Source: Chloroflexota bacterium (GTDB lineage Bacteria; Chloroflexota; Dehalococcoidia; Lucifugimonadales; UBA2985). Taken from it: a stretch of 64,000 nucleotides of DNA. The DNA is taken from contig JAPPHY010000009.1 of assembly GCA_028877205.1 (NCBI GenBank), forward strand, positions 54,357-118,356, read 5' to 3'. Under the pieces are notes generated by a model. That model was not told the origin of the DNA. It did not search any database and saw only the letters and a program-made list of their open reading frames with translations. Shown one piece after another: positions 11,792 through 20,165 of this stretch (positions are counted from its first letter, which is position 1; each line of letters starts with the position of its first letter). A program made the translations under genes and the position numbers.

Positions 11792-14700
11792 GTGGAGCAG
11801 CCCGACACAGAGCAGCCTTCGCCTCAGGATTCTGACGCGCCGCCTTCCCGCGGCGGCCGCGCCGCCCTCATCGCGCCTGCGCTCATACTGCTGCTTGCGC
11901 TCGCTCTGCGGCTCTACGGAATCGACTGGGATCAGGGCGGCCTCTTCCACCCTGACGAACGCGCCATCCTCTTCCGCGTCAATGACCTGAGCTGGCCGCC
12001 GCTCTCTGATCTCGGCGTGCTCCTGAACGTGGACGAGAGCCCGCTGAACCCGCGATGGTTCCCCTACGGCAGCCTTCCCATCTACGCCGGCATGGCCGCG
12101 GAGTCGCTGCTGTCACCGTTCGCGACGCTGGACTTCCGCGACCTCCGCTTCCTGGGCAGAGGCCTCTCGACCCTAGCGGACGTGGGAACGGTGCTCATGG
12201 TGTTCCTGCTCGGCTGCCGCCTGTACGGCCGGCGCGCCGGCCTGCTTGCGGCCCTGCTGGCGGCGGTGGCCGTCATCCACGTGCAGATGAGCCACTTCTA
12301 CACCTCCGATACGTTCCTGACATTCTTCATCGTGGCGGCCATGTACTTCATGGCGCGCAGGGCGCAGGAAGGCGGGCTCAAGAACTCGCTGCTGGCGGGC
12401 GTGTTCATAGGGCTGGCGCTGGCGTCCAAGATCAGCGTCGCGCCGCTTTTGTTGGCCCTCGTGCTTGCGCACGCTTTCCACGTCTTCTCGAGCTCCCGCG
12501 ACGAGCTTGCCCTCGCCAAGCCGAGACGCCCCGTCCTGGCCAGCGCGACGCACCACCTTCTGCTGTCGTGCGCGGCGGCCCTGCTCGTGTTCTTCCTGGC
12601 GACGCCGTACGCATTCCTCGACTGGTCGAAACCCAACCCGTGCCCCGTGCCGTACTCCGCGCTATCATTCCTCGACCAGAACTACTACGCCTGCGACGTG
12701 GGCGGCGAGTACGCCATGGCCCGCGGCATTTCCGGCCGCCCGTACACCCAGCAGTACATCGACACGACTCCCTACTGGTACCACGTGCGGCAGTTGGCAC
12801 TGTTCGGCCTTGGCCTGCCGCTGGGCATCGCGGCGTGGGCCTCGATCCTGTTCACTATCGGCCTCGCAATCGCCAGGCGCAGCAAGGCGGACCTGCTGCT
12901 GCTGGCGTGGGTAGTTCCGTACTTCATGTTGACCGGGTTCGTGCAGGTCAAGTTCCTGCGTTACATGCTGCCACTCACGCCCTTCCTCATTATCATGGCA
13001 TGCCACATGCTCTTGTGGGCGCGGGACTGGGCCGCCGCGCACAGCCGCGAGCGCGACATCGCCATGCGATGGGGCATTGGCCTCGTGGTGGGAGCGACCG
13101 CCTTTTACGCTCTGTCCTACACAACCACCTACGCCGGGACGCACAACGCCAACCGCGCCTCCGAGTGGATCAGGGAAAACGTGCCGACCGGCTCCGTAAT
13201 CCTCATGGAGCACTGGGAGGAGTCGCTGCCGAACATGGAGGGCTACGTCATCGGCTGCCGCGGCGTGCCCGACGACAACCGATCCTGCATGACCATGTAC
13301 GACTCCGACAGCGTCCGCTACTCCAGCGGCCAGGACAAGATCGAGCGCGTCGCGGAGCAGCTGGCCGGCGCCGACTACCTGGTCTTCTTCAGCAACCGCC
13401 TCTACGGGAGCACCGCGCGCCTTCCGGAGAAGTATCCCCTCACCGGCGAGTACTACCGGAGGCTGTTTGGCGGGGAGCTGGGCTACGAGCTGGCCCACTG
13501 GGAGACCGACTACCCGTCGATCTTGGGCGTGGCGTTCGTGGACGACACGCTCACGCGGCCCGGTCTGCCCACGCCTGTGCCGCTCGGCGCCTACCGGCCC
13601 GCCCCGCTCTCCATCGGCATGGGCTACGCCGACGAGAGCTTCAGCGTGTACGATCGCCCCAAAGTGCTCGTGTTTGAGAACCGCGAGCGGCTTGAGGAGG
13701 GGGAGATTCTGCGGCGCATCCTCACGCCCAGGCCCCAAGCCCCAACCACCAAGACACTGCTCCTGTCCGATGCCACCCTTGCGGCCCAACGCGAGGGCGG
13801 CACGTGGACCGACATCGTCGACTCCGGCAGCCTGTCGAACCGCTTCCCGATCGGGGCGTGGTACCTCTGGGTGCAGGTGCTGGCGCTGGCCGCCCTGCCG
13901 CTGAGCCTGCTCGCCTTCCGGCCTCTGCCCGACCGGGGCTACCTGCTGGCCAAGCCACTCGGCATACTGGTTGTCGCCTATGGGGCGTGGGCACTCGCAA
14001 GCCTGCAGTGGATGCCGTTCTCGCGGGGCTCCGTAATGATCGTGGCGCTGCTGCTGGCAGGCACTTCGGCCGTCGCGGCCTACGCCCGCCGCGCCGAGAT
14101 GCTGTCGTGGTTCCGGCAGAACGTGCGCCTCGTGGTGATCGGCGAAGCGCTGTTCGCGGTCTCGTTCGGCGTGTTCCTGCTGGTGAGGGCGGCCAACCCG
14201 GACCTGTGGCATCCGTTCAACGGCGGGGAGAAGCCGATGGAAATGGCCTACCTCAACGCGGCGGTCCGCTCCACCTTCTTCCCTCCCTACGATCCGTGGT
14301 TCGCGGGCGGCTACATCAACTACTACTACTTCGGGCAGATGATAGTGGCAAGCCTGGTGCGGGCCACGGGCATCACCACCGAGGTTGCGTTCAACCTGGC
14401 CGTCCCCCTGTTCTTCGCGCTCACCACTTCGGCGGTGTTCTCTCTGGTGTACTCGCTGGCGATGGGCACACGCCGCGGGCTAGGCATTGCCGGCGGCCAG
14501 GCGGGAGCCGTGGCGGCGGGACTGGTCGGCGCGGTGTTCGTCGCTGTGCTGGGCAACCTGGACGGCGCGGTGCAGCTGGCACAGGGCGCATCCAGGGCGA
14601 TATTCAGTGGGCTGCCCCTCGGCGAGTTCGATTTCTGGCGTAGCAGCCGGCTGATTCCGCCGGGCGACCCGCCGGGCCACGAGATAACCGAGTTCCCATT

Positions 14701-16267
14701 CTTTACCTTCCTCTTCGGTGACCTGCACGCGCACATGATGGCGATACCGTTCGCGCTGCTCGCCGTTGGCCTGTCGCTGTCCCTTGCGCTCCGCATCCGC
14801 GACGGCGCGGGCATCCTGCCCCGCGTAGCGCACCTGCTGGCGCTGGCACTAGCGGTCGGCTCGCTGCGGGCAATCAACACGTGGGACTACCCGACGCAGC
14901 TGGCGATCGGCGGAGCCGCTGTGCTCCTCGGCGAATACGCGCGGTCTCCAAGGCTCACGATGTCACTGGCGGCGCGGGTAGCGGTGCAGTCGGCGTTCCT
15001 CTTCTGGGCAACCACCTTCCTCTTCGCTCCCTTCATCCAGGGTTACCAATCCTTCTCCGACGGGGTATTCCCCAGCCGGTGGCAGACGCCCCTGTACTCC
15101 TACGTCGGCATTCACGGCCTGTTCTTGTTCGTCATCGCATCGTTCTTGGTGTACTCTCGCCGCAGCTACCTGCCCCGCCTGTTCGAGATGGCCACGGGCG
15201 CGGCTCCTGGCCGCGGGCTGAAGGGTTACGGTGAGGAGCTCGCCGCCGACGCCGGCAAGGCCGTACGCCTGGCGCTACTAGGCGGCCTGCCGGTCGCCGT
15301 GCTGCTCGCCCTGGCGCTCAGCGGCTATGCAACTGCCGCGTTCATACTGCTGCTGTTGATGCCTACAACAGTCCTCGCCTGGAAGTGGGCCGCCGAGGGA
15401 GAGGAGACCTTTGGCGCATTTGCTCTCCTGATGCTGGCAATGGCGTTTTCCATCGGGGTAGCAGTGGAGCTGATAACCATCGAGAACGACATATCCCGCA
15501 TGAACACGGTGTTCAAATTCTACCTGCAGGCGTGGGCGCTCATGGCGGCCGCGGCGGCGTACCTGCTATGGCGCATGGGGTTCGGCGTAGAGATTCTCGG
15601 CCGTCTGCGGGGCGGACTACAGGATGTCGGCCTCAGACGCCGCCTGCTGGGCGCAGCGTGGCTGGGTATGCTGGCGCTGCTGGTGGTGAGCAGCGCGATC
15701 TACACCGTGGGCGGCACGCAGGACCGGCTCAGGGACAGGTTCGAGGTGCTGCCTCTTACGCTGGACGGACTGGCCTTCATGGAGAGCGCATCGTACACAT
15801 TCGACAGAGGCAGCGGCACCGACTCTCTGGCCGATGAGTACGATGCGATCCAGTGGCTCCGGTCGGAGGAGGTATCCGGTTCGCCCGTGGTGCTGGAGGG
15901 GCACGGAGAGCTGTATCGCAGCCTCCACACACGCGTTGCCATCTACACAGGCCTTCCCACCGTCATCGGCTGGGACAACCACCAATCCCAGCAGCGAGGA
16001 GGCGCGGGAGTGTCCACGCGGCTCAGGGACGTGCAGCGCATCTACTCCACAACAGTTTGGGACGTCGCGCTGGAGCTGATGGACAAGTACAGCGTGGAGT
16101 ACGTCTACGTTGGGGAGATCGAGCGCCACTACTATCCGGACGCAGGCCTGGACAAGTTCGGGCAAATGGTGGGCACGCTCCTGGAACTGGCCTACTCCAG
16201 CCCAACAGTTGAGATATACAGAGTGTTGCCGCCCGAACTGAGGCTTGAGACCCCCATTACCCCGTGA
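11792..16267 (+). CDS. giant GT-C type glycosyltransferase fused to a YYY-motif (DUF2298) membrane protein
   Basis: A 1491-residue polytopic membrane protein. The N-terminal part (about 1-620) looks like a GT-C/PMT-type glycosyltransferase: an early helix followed by GIDWDQGGLFHPDER with acidic residues in the first extracytoplasmic loop, many helices, then a soluble segment with NRASEWIRENVPTGS. From about 690 a second set of helices begins. It carries GGYINYYYFGQM (about 840-850), the YYYxG signature of the Chlor_Arch_YYY/DUF2298 family found in Chloroflexi and Archaea, then ENDISRMNTVFKFYLQAW, and ends in a soluble domain with QWLRSEEVSGSPVVLEG. Transfer of sugars from lipid carriers to an envelope glycan is inferred, not shown. 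A hairpin separates it from gap. Confidence 0.8.
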   Translation: MEQPDTEQPSPQDSDAPPSRGGRAALIAPALILLLALALRLYGIDWDQGGLFHPDERAILFRVNDLSWPPLSDLGVLLNVDESPLNPRWFPYGSLPIYAGMAAESLLSPFATLDFRDLRFLGRGLSTLADVGTVLMVFLLGCRLYGRRAGLLAALLAAVAVIHVQMSHFYTSDTFLTFFIVAAMYFMARRAQEGGLKNSLLAGVFIGLALASKISVAPLLLALVLAHAFHVFSSSRDELALAKPRRPVLASATHHLLLSCAAALLVFFLATPYAFLDWSKPNPCPVPYSALSFLDQNYYACDVGGEYAMARGISGRPYTQQYIDTTPYWYHVRQLALFGLGLPLGIAAWASILFTIGLAIARRSKADLLLLAWVVPYFMLTGFVQVKFLRYMLPLTPFLIIMACHMLLWARDWAAAHSRERDIAMRWGIGLVVGATAFYALSYTTTYAGTHNANRASEWIRENVPTGSVILMEHWEESLPNMEGYVIGCRGVPDDNRSCMTMYDSDSVRYSSGQDKIERVAEQLAGADYLVFFSNRLYGSTARLPEKYPLTGEYYRRLFGGELGYELAHWETDYPSILGVAFVDDTLTRPGLPTPVPLGAYRPAPLSIGMGYADESFSVYDRPKVLVFENRERLEEGEILRRILTPRPQAPTTKTLLLSDATLAAQREGGTWTDIVDSGSLSNRFPIGAWYLWVQVLALAALPLSLLAFRPLPDRGYLLAKPLGILVVAYGAWALASLQWMPFSRGSVMIVALLLAGTSAVAAYARRAEMLSWFRQNVRLVVIGEALFAVSFGVFLLVRAANPDLWHPFNGGEKPMEMAYLNAAVRSTFFPPYDPWFAGGYINYYYFGQMIVASLVRATGITTEVAFNLAVPLFFALTTSAVFSLVYSLAMGTRRGLGIAGGQAGAVAAGLVGAVFVAVLGNLDGAVQLAQGASRAIFSGLPLGEFDFWRSSRLIPPGDPPGHEITEFPFFTFLFGDLHAHMMAIPFALLAVGLSLSLALRIRDGAGILPRVAHLLALALAVGSLRAINTWDYPTQLAIGGAAVLLGEYARSPRLTMSLAARVAVQSAFLFWATTFLFAPFIQGYQSFSDGVFPSRWQTPLYSYVGIHGLFLFVIASFLVYSRRSYLPRLFEMATGAAPGRGLKGYGEELAADAGKAVRLALLGGLPVAVLLALALSGYATAAFILLLLMPTTVLAWKWAAEGEETFGAFALLMLAMAFSIGVAVELITIENDISRMNTVFKFYLQAWALMAAAAAYLLWRMGFGVEILGRLRGGLQDVGLRRRLLGAAWLGMLALLVVSSAIYTVGGTQDRLRDRFEVLPLTLDGLAFMESASYTFDRGSGTDSLADEYDAIQWLRSEEVSGSPVVLEGHGELYRSLHTRVAIYTGLPTVIGWDNHQSQQRGGAGVSTRLRDVQRIYSTTVWDVALELMDKYSVEYVYVGEIERHYYPDAGLDKFGQMVGTLLELAYSSPTVEIYRVLPPELRLETPITP

Positions 16268-16324
16268 TACAATTGACAGGTTAGCCCTCTATCGAGCAGT
16301 GTGTGGCAGCCGCGGAAGGGTGGC

Positions 16325-16627
16325 ATGAGCGCAACGGAGATCATACAGGTCGTGCGCGACCTGACCATAATTTTCTTCGCCATGGCCGGAGTGTTGGTGA
16401 TGCTGATTGCCAGCGTGATCCTGCTAATGCTCTACCGCAAGGTGTCGCCCACGCTGGACTCGGCGAAGGCGACTGCAAAGCGCACTGAGGAGGCCACAAC
16501 CGAGATTTCGGAGAAGTTCATCAAGCCCATGGTGAACGCCTCCACTTTGGCCTACACGACAGGGCGAGTGTTGGGCTTCATCGCGGGACTTTCGCAGGGA
16601 AAAGGAGACAGGAAAAATGGCAAATGA
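16325..16627 (+). CDS. small single-pass membrane protein
   Basis: 100 residues from ATG 16325, placed by the SD GGAAGGG. One strongly hydrophobic segment (about 14-38, LTIIFFAMAGVLVMLIASVILLMLY) is followed by a charged helix with heptad-like Thr/Glu/Lys content and a short second hydrophobic patch. It resembles the DUF948-like proteins often found next to YtxH genes, but similarity is only general. It overlaps the following YtxH gene by 11 nt, so the two are translationally coupled and probably act together at the membrane. Confidence 0.7.
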   Translation: MSATEIIQVVRDLTIIFFAMAGVLVMLIASVILLMLYRKVSPTLDSAKATAKRTEEATTEISEKFIKPMVNASTLAYTTGRVLGFIAGLSQGKGDRKNGK

Positions 16628-16922
16628 ATCCGGATTCGGGACCGGACTTGTGCTTGGTGGAGCTATAGGACTGCTTGCAGGCCTGCTCCTCGCGCCCAAG
16701 GCCGGCGAGCAGACACGAGCAGAAGTGGTGGAGAGAACGGCCGGCCTGAGGCAACGAGCCGAGGACATGACCGCAGATTTCCGCGAGCGAGTTCGGGAGA
16801 CCGTGCGTGAAGTCATGGACGAAGGCAGAGTTGTCGCCAACCGGATCATGCCCGCCAAGGAGCAGGAGGGCGCGGCTGCGGCCGAACCCGCCGCGGACAG
16901 CCGGGAGGAGACCCCCGCCTAG
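16617..16922 (+). CDS. YtxH-like protein
   Basis: 101 residues: a glycine-rich hydrophobic N-terminal helix (GFGTGLVLGGAIGLLAGLLLAPKAGEQTR), the exact YtxH hallmark with LLxAPKxGxxxR, then a long charged, coiled-coil-like region (EVVERTAGLRQRAEDM) and an Ala/Glu-rich tail. Members are general-stress-associated membrane proteins of unknown mechanism. It overlaps the upstream small membrane protein and converges on pheA; the two stop codons overlap by 4 nt (16919-16922). Confidence 0.8.
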   Translation: MANESGFGTGLVLGGAIGLLAGLLLAPKAGEQTRAEVVERTAGLRQRAEDMTADFRERVRETVREVMDEGRVVANRIMPAKEQEGAAAAEPAADSREETPA

Positions 16923-17749
16923 GATACCCGGTACTTGGGGTACGAGCCGAAGACCTTGAGCATGGACACCTCGGCCTCCATGCACGCAAGCGCGTCCCGC
17001 ACCAGCGGGTCTTCTCTGTGCCCGTCCAGGTCCACCAGGAAGACGTAGCGCCCCAGGCTCTCCTTGTTCGGTCGCGACTCCACCTTTGCCAGGTTGATGT
17101 TGCGCGTGGCGAAGTGGCCCAGCACGTTGTACAGTATTCCAGCGCGGTCGTCGCTGAACGAGAAGCACAGCGAGGTCTTGTCGCTTCCGGTGGGTGGATG
17201 GTCCCTGTGCGCAAGCGCCACGAAGCGCGTGAAGTTGGCCTGGTTGTCCTGAATGCCGCGGGCCAGCACCTCGGCCCCGTAGATCTCCGCCGCCCTTGCG
17301 GTGCCTATGGCCGCCGCCGAAGACGGGCCGGCCATCATGTCCTCCACGGCGGCGGCCGTGCTCAGGGCTGCAACCGCCTGGGCGCCGGGAAACCGCCCCT
17401 CTATGTAGTGCCTGCACTGCCCCAGGGCCTGCGTGTGCGAGTGTATAGACTCTATCCCGTCCATCGTGACGCCGGGCTTGACCAGCAGGCAGTGCTCGAT
17501 GGGTATCACGAGTTCGCGCCGGATCGCCAGCGTGGAGTCGTGAATCAGCAGGTCCAGGGTATCGGTGACGGAGCCCTCGATGCTGTTCTCGATAGGCACC
17601 ACGCCTTCCTCCGCCTTGTCGAAGTCCACGGCCGCAGCCACAGCCGCGATTGAGGACAGGGGAATGAGGTCAGCTTCGGGATCGTAGAGGATGGCTGCCG
17701 CCTCCGTGAACGTCCCCGCAGGACCCAGGTAGGCAATTCGTTTGGCCAT
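16919..17749 (-). CDS. pheA: prephenate dehydratase
   Basis: Converts prephenate to phenylpyruvate for phenylalanine synthesis. The 276-residue product has the periplasmic-binding-like catalytic domain (IAYLGPAGTFTEAAA start, VPIENSIEGSVTDTLD, and the NFTRF motif near 190) followed by a C-terminal ACT domain with KVESRPNKESLGRY, the ESRP phenylalanine-binding motif, implying feedback inhibition. It is a monofunctional enzyme without chorismate mutase. It starts 3 nt after the preceding trkA stop, so it rides on the trk transcript. Confidence 0.95.
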   Translation of the reverse strand: MAKRIAYLGPAGTFTEAAAILYDPEADLIPLSSIAAVAAAVDFDKAEEGVVPIENSIEGSVTDTLDLLIHDSTLAIRRELVIPIEHCLLVKPGVTMDGIESIHSHTQALGQCRHYIEGRFPGAQAVAALSTAAAVEDMMAGPSSAAAIGTARAAEIYGAEVLARGIQDNQANFTRFVALAHRDHPPTGSDKTSLCFSFSDDRAGILYNVLGHFATRNINLAKVESRPNKESLGRYVFLVDLDGHREDPLVRDALACMEAEVSMLKVFGSYPKYRVS

Positions 17750-17752
17750 GCG

Positions 17753-18418
17753 CTACATTGTCCCCGTCAGGGCTTCGCGCAGTATCTCCTCGCTGTCCGA
17801 GGTGGTTACCGCAACCACCTCGTCGTCGGATGCCAGAATGGCGTCCTGGTCCGGCGGCAGGAGCGTCCCGTTGCGCTTCACTATGAAGGAGATAAGGCTG
17901 TCGGCAGGTAGGCTCACCTGTCCGAGCGACATCCCGACCACGGCCGCGTCGGAGGGAATCCGTATGCCGACCATCTGTCGGTTGGCGCTCCTGACCGACA
18001 TCAAGTGCACCAGTGAGCTTACCGGCAGCTCCTCCTCAATGCGGCGGAGTATGACGTCCGTGCTGCTAACCAAGGCGTCTACGCCGAGCGCCTCGAAAAG
18101 CCTGACGTTGGCCGGAATGTTGACCAGCGCGATGGTCTTGGTTGCCCTGAATCTGTGCTTGGCAATCTGGCAACTCACCAGGTTGTCCTGGTCTCTCCCG
18201 GTGGTGGCAATGAACACGTCCGCCCTTGCAGTGCCGGCACGCATCAGCGTCTCCTCGTCGCACCCGTCCCCGGCTGTGACCATGTTGCCGAGCTCGCGCC
18301 TGACGGCGTCGTAGCGGTCGGCAGACCGCTCCACCAGCATGACCTCGTGCTCGCTTCTGAGAAGCGACCTGGAGAGATTGTAGCCGATCTTTCCGGCGCC
18401 GATCACGACGATGTACAT
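17753..18418 (-). CDS. trkA: TrkA-type potassium channel/transport regulator (RCK_N and RCK_C)
   Basis: 221-residue cytoplasmic regulator. MYIVVIGAGKIGYNLSRSLL starts a Rossmann NAD-binding RCK_N domain (1-120). The C-terminal TrkA_C domain (about 135-215) contains SLGQVSLPADSLISFIVKRNG. It gates Trk/Ktr potassium transporters in response to NAD(H) or nucleotides. It lies 5 nt after the single-domain trkA-like gene 18424-18822. Confidence 0.9.
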   Translation of the reverse strand: MYIVVIGAGKIGYNLSRSLLRSEHEVMLVERSADRYDAVRRELGNMVTAGDGCDEETLMRAGTARADVFIATTGRDQDNLVSCQIAKHRFRATKTIALVNIPANVRLFEALGVDALVSSTDVILRRIEEELPVSSLVHLMSVRSANRQMVGIRIPSDAAVVGMSLGQVSLPADSLISFIVKRNGTLLPPDQDAILASDDEVVAVTTSDSEEILREALTGTM

Positions 18419-18423
18419 GGGTG

Positions 18424-18822
18424 CTAGCCGTTGACCGCCTGGAAGATCAGGCCTGAGAGAGCCTCAGCGCCGCTCACGGCGTCCAGGCCAAGTTCGGAGT
18501 AGAGCTGGCAGAGAGCCGGATCGTCAATGCGGCATACCACTCGTCCTACCTGGAATACGTGACTTGCCATCTGCGCGGCGAATATGTTGTCGATATCCTC
18601 AGACGAGACGGCCACGAAGGCGTCCGTATCCTCGGCTCCCGCGCGCCTCAGGTTCTCCTCCTGAACGCCGTCCCCAAGAATTGCATTCTCCTGCAGACCC
18701 TTTGGCAACCGGCGGAGGTTCTCCAGAGAGGTGTCGATGACCGACACCAAGTGCCCCTCCTGCCAGAGCGATGTGGCTACTAGGGCGCCAATCTCGCCGC
18801 TGCCCATCACGAGAACATACAT
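18424..18822 (-). CDS. TrkA_N-only regulator
   Basis: 132 residues from ATG 18822 (MYVLVMGSGEIGALVATSL). Only the Rossmann RCK_N domain is present (nucleotide loop GSGEIG, then VIDTSLENLRRL and AILGDGVQEENLRRAGAEDTDAFVAV). The C-terminal ligand domain found in its neighbour is absent. It is probably a partner that hetero-oligomerises with the full-length TrkA encoded immediately downstream (5 nt gap). A longer frame to 18948 overlaps the usp gene and shows no similarity. Confidence 0.85.
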   Translation of the reverse strand: MYVLVMGSGEIGALVATSLWQEGHLVSVIDTSLENLRRLPKGLQENAILGDGVQEENLRRAGAEDTDAFVAVSSEDIDNIFAAQMASHVFQVGRVVCRIDDPALCQLYSELGLDAVSGAEALSGLIFQAVNG

Positions 18823-18835
18823 GGCTACCCCGGCC

Positions 18836-19309
18836 TCAAGCTGAGCCGTTGCCAGCTTCCGCTCCCATCGCATCCCTGCACAGGAGCACCTGGCATGGCG
18901 CGTTCTCCAAAATGTACGGGATGGACTGCCCGAGCGTGAAGGCGCCAAACTGGCGCTTGTAGGCCATGTGCAGGACTATCATGTTGCACTTGCCCTCCAC
19001 GGCAGCCCGCACGACTGCCGGCCCGGCGTCCCTGGCCTGCAGCATGGTGGCCTCCAGGGGACACTTCATCTCCCTGCCCAGACGCTCTAGGTCCCGGAGA
19101 AGCCTCTCCGCACGAGCGGTCTCCTGCGCCAACTCCACGTCCAGCGGCAGCGCATGATCGACCTCGATTACGTACAGGGCCTCCACATACGCCTTGTTGG
19201 CCTTGGCCAGTTCGCCGGCGAGCAGGAGAGCCTTTTCGTCGCCTCCGTTGCCCGCAACGGGCACCAGGATCTTCTCGCCTATCCTTATCAGTCCGTTCGT
19301 TAAGCTCAT
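18836..19309 (-). CDS. universal stress protein
   Basis: 157-residue UspA-fold protein: ILVPVAGNGGDEKALLLAGELAK start, a central charged helix, CNMIVLHMAYKR and the C-terminal strand APCQVLLCR. The usual ATP-binding G-x2-G-x9-G-S/T loop is poorly preserved (RQFGAFTLGQS), so nucleotide binding is doubtful. It lies between trkA genes. Usp domains often accompany potassium transport systems, so a regulatory link is plausible. Confidence 0.85.
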   Translation of the reverse strand: MSLTNGLIRIGEKILVPVAGNGGDEKALLLAGELAKANKAYVEALYVIEVDHALPLDVELAQETARAERLLRDLERLGREMKCPLEATMLQARDAGPAVVRAAVEGKCNMIVLHMAYKRQFGAFTLGQSIPYILENAPCQVLLCRDAMGAEAGNGSA

Positions 19310-19318
19310 CAGTGCCAG

Positions 19319-19347
19319 ATTATACGAACTGATCTATTATGTATCAA
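19319..19347 (-). promoter_or_regulatory. strong promoter of the usp-trkA-pheA unit, 9 nt before the start codon
   Basis: Minus strand TTGATA (19342-19347), 17 nt spacer, perfect TATAAT (19319-19324). The usp ATG at 19309 begins 9 nt after the -10 box and there is no SD, which predicts a leaderless transcript. Confidence 0.7.
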
Positions 19348-19472
19348 GGTCTGCGGGGCGGGTTTGCAACGCATTGAGCGCGCCCGAATCCAGTGGAGAC
19401 GCCGTTGTGCTTCGTCGCGCAATGGGACGGCGCCAGCGATGCCCCACTTCTGCCCCACTCCTCCCGGGCGCG

Positions 19473-20162
19473 TCACTCGGCGCCGTTGGTGGAGTCCGGA
19501 TTGAGGGAGTACCACCTGTCAAGCTGTTCGTTTCTGGCGGCAACCACCAGGATGTCGCCCTTGCGAAGCACCTCGTCCTCGTCGGGCGCCAGCGTGACGT
19601 CTTTGCCGCGCCGGATGGCTATAACCGCCATGCCGTACTTGTCCCTTGCGCCGCCTCCCAGTCCGGCCATCCTGAGGCTGAAGTTCTCAAGCGAGTCAGC
19701 GATTCTCAGCTTGCTTAGCCCGAAATCGGGCGTCAGATCCATATACTCCAGGATATCGCGGTTGAACAGGCTGTGGGCCAGGAATTCACCCATCTCGTGC
19801 TCCGGGTAGATGATCTTGTGCACGCCTATTCTCAGGAGCGTGTCGCCGTGGAGCTGATTCTCCGCCCGGGCCACTATGAGAGGAACGCCAAGGGTTGCCA
19901 GAAGCACCGATGTCATCAGGCTGGCCTGCATATCGGAGCCAACGGCCACTATCGCCGCGTCGAAATTGGCCGCGCCCAGCTCTCGCAGGATCGCCTCGTT
20001 GGTTGCGTCACCCTGCACGCTGTAGGTCACGCTGCCCAGGTTGGCCTGGACCGCCTTCTCGTCAGTGTCGATCGCGAGTACGTCGTAGCCCATCTGGAAC
20101 AGCGTATGCGCAACGCTCGTCCCGAATCGACCCAGACCTATTACCATTATCGATCTTGCCAT
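19473..20162 (-). CDS. TrkA-family potassium uptake regulator
   Basis: 229 residues: SIMVIGLGRFGTSVAHTLFQ is the RCK_N Rossmann start, with VTYSVQGDATNEAILRELGAANFDAAIVAVG at the canonical position, followed by a TrkA_C domain (about 140-220, LRIADSLENFSLRMAG...GDILVVAARNEQLDR). It starts 3 nt after trkH, so it is the cognate gating ring of that channel (KtrA/TrkA-like). Confidence 0.92.
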   Translation of the reverse strand: MARSIMVIGLGRFGTSVAHTLFQMGYDVLAIDTDEKAVQANLGSVTYSVQGDATNEAILRELGAANFDAAIVAVGSDMQASLMTSVLLATLGVPLIVARAENQLHGDTLLRIGVHKIIYPEHEMGEFLAHSLFNRDILEYMDLTPDFGLSKLRIADSLENFSLRMAGLGGGARDKYGMAVIAIRRGKDVTLAPDEDEVLRKGDILVVAARNEQLDRWYSLNPDSTNGAE

Positions 20163-20165
20163 GTC

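Noticed and set aside
12665-14212. 515-codon minus-strand open frame inside the YYY gene, and similar long antisense frames (for example 38515-39690, 10428-11621)
   Set aside because: GC-rich third positions keep antisense frames open. The sense frames are recognised proteins; the antisense products are low-complexity His/Gly/Val/Arg-rich with no SD or domain.
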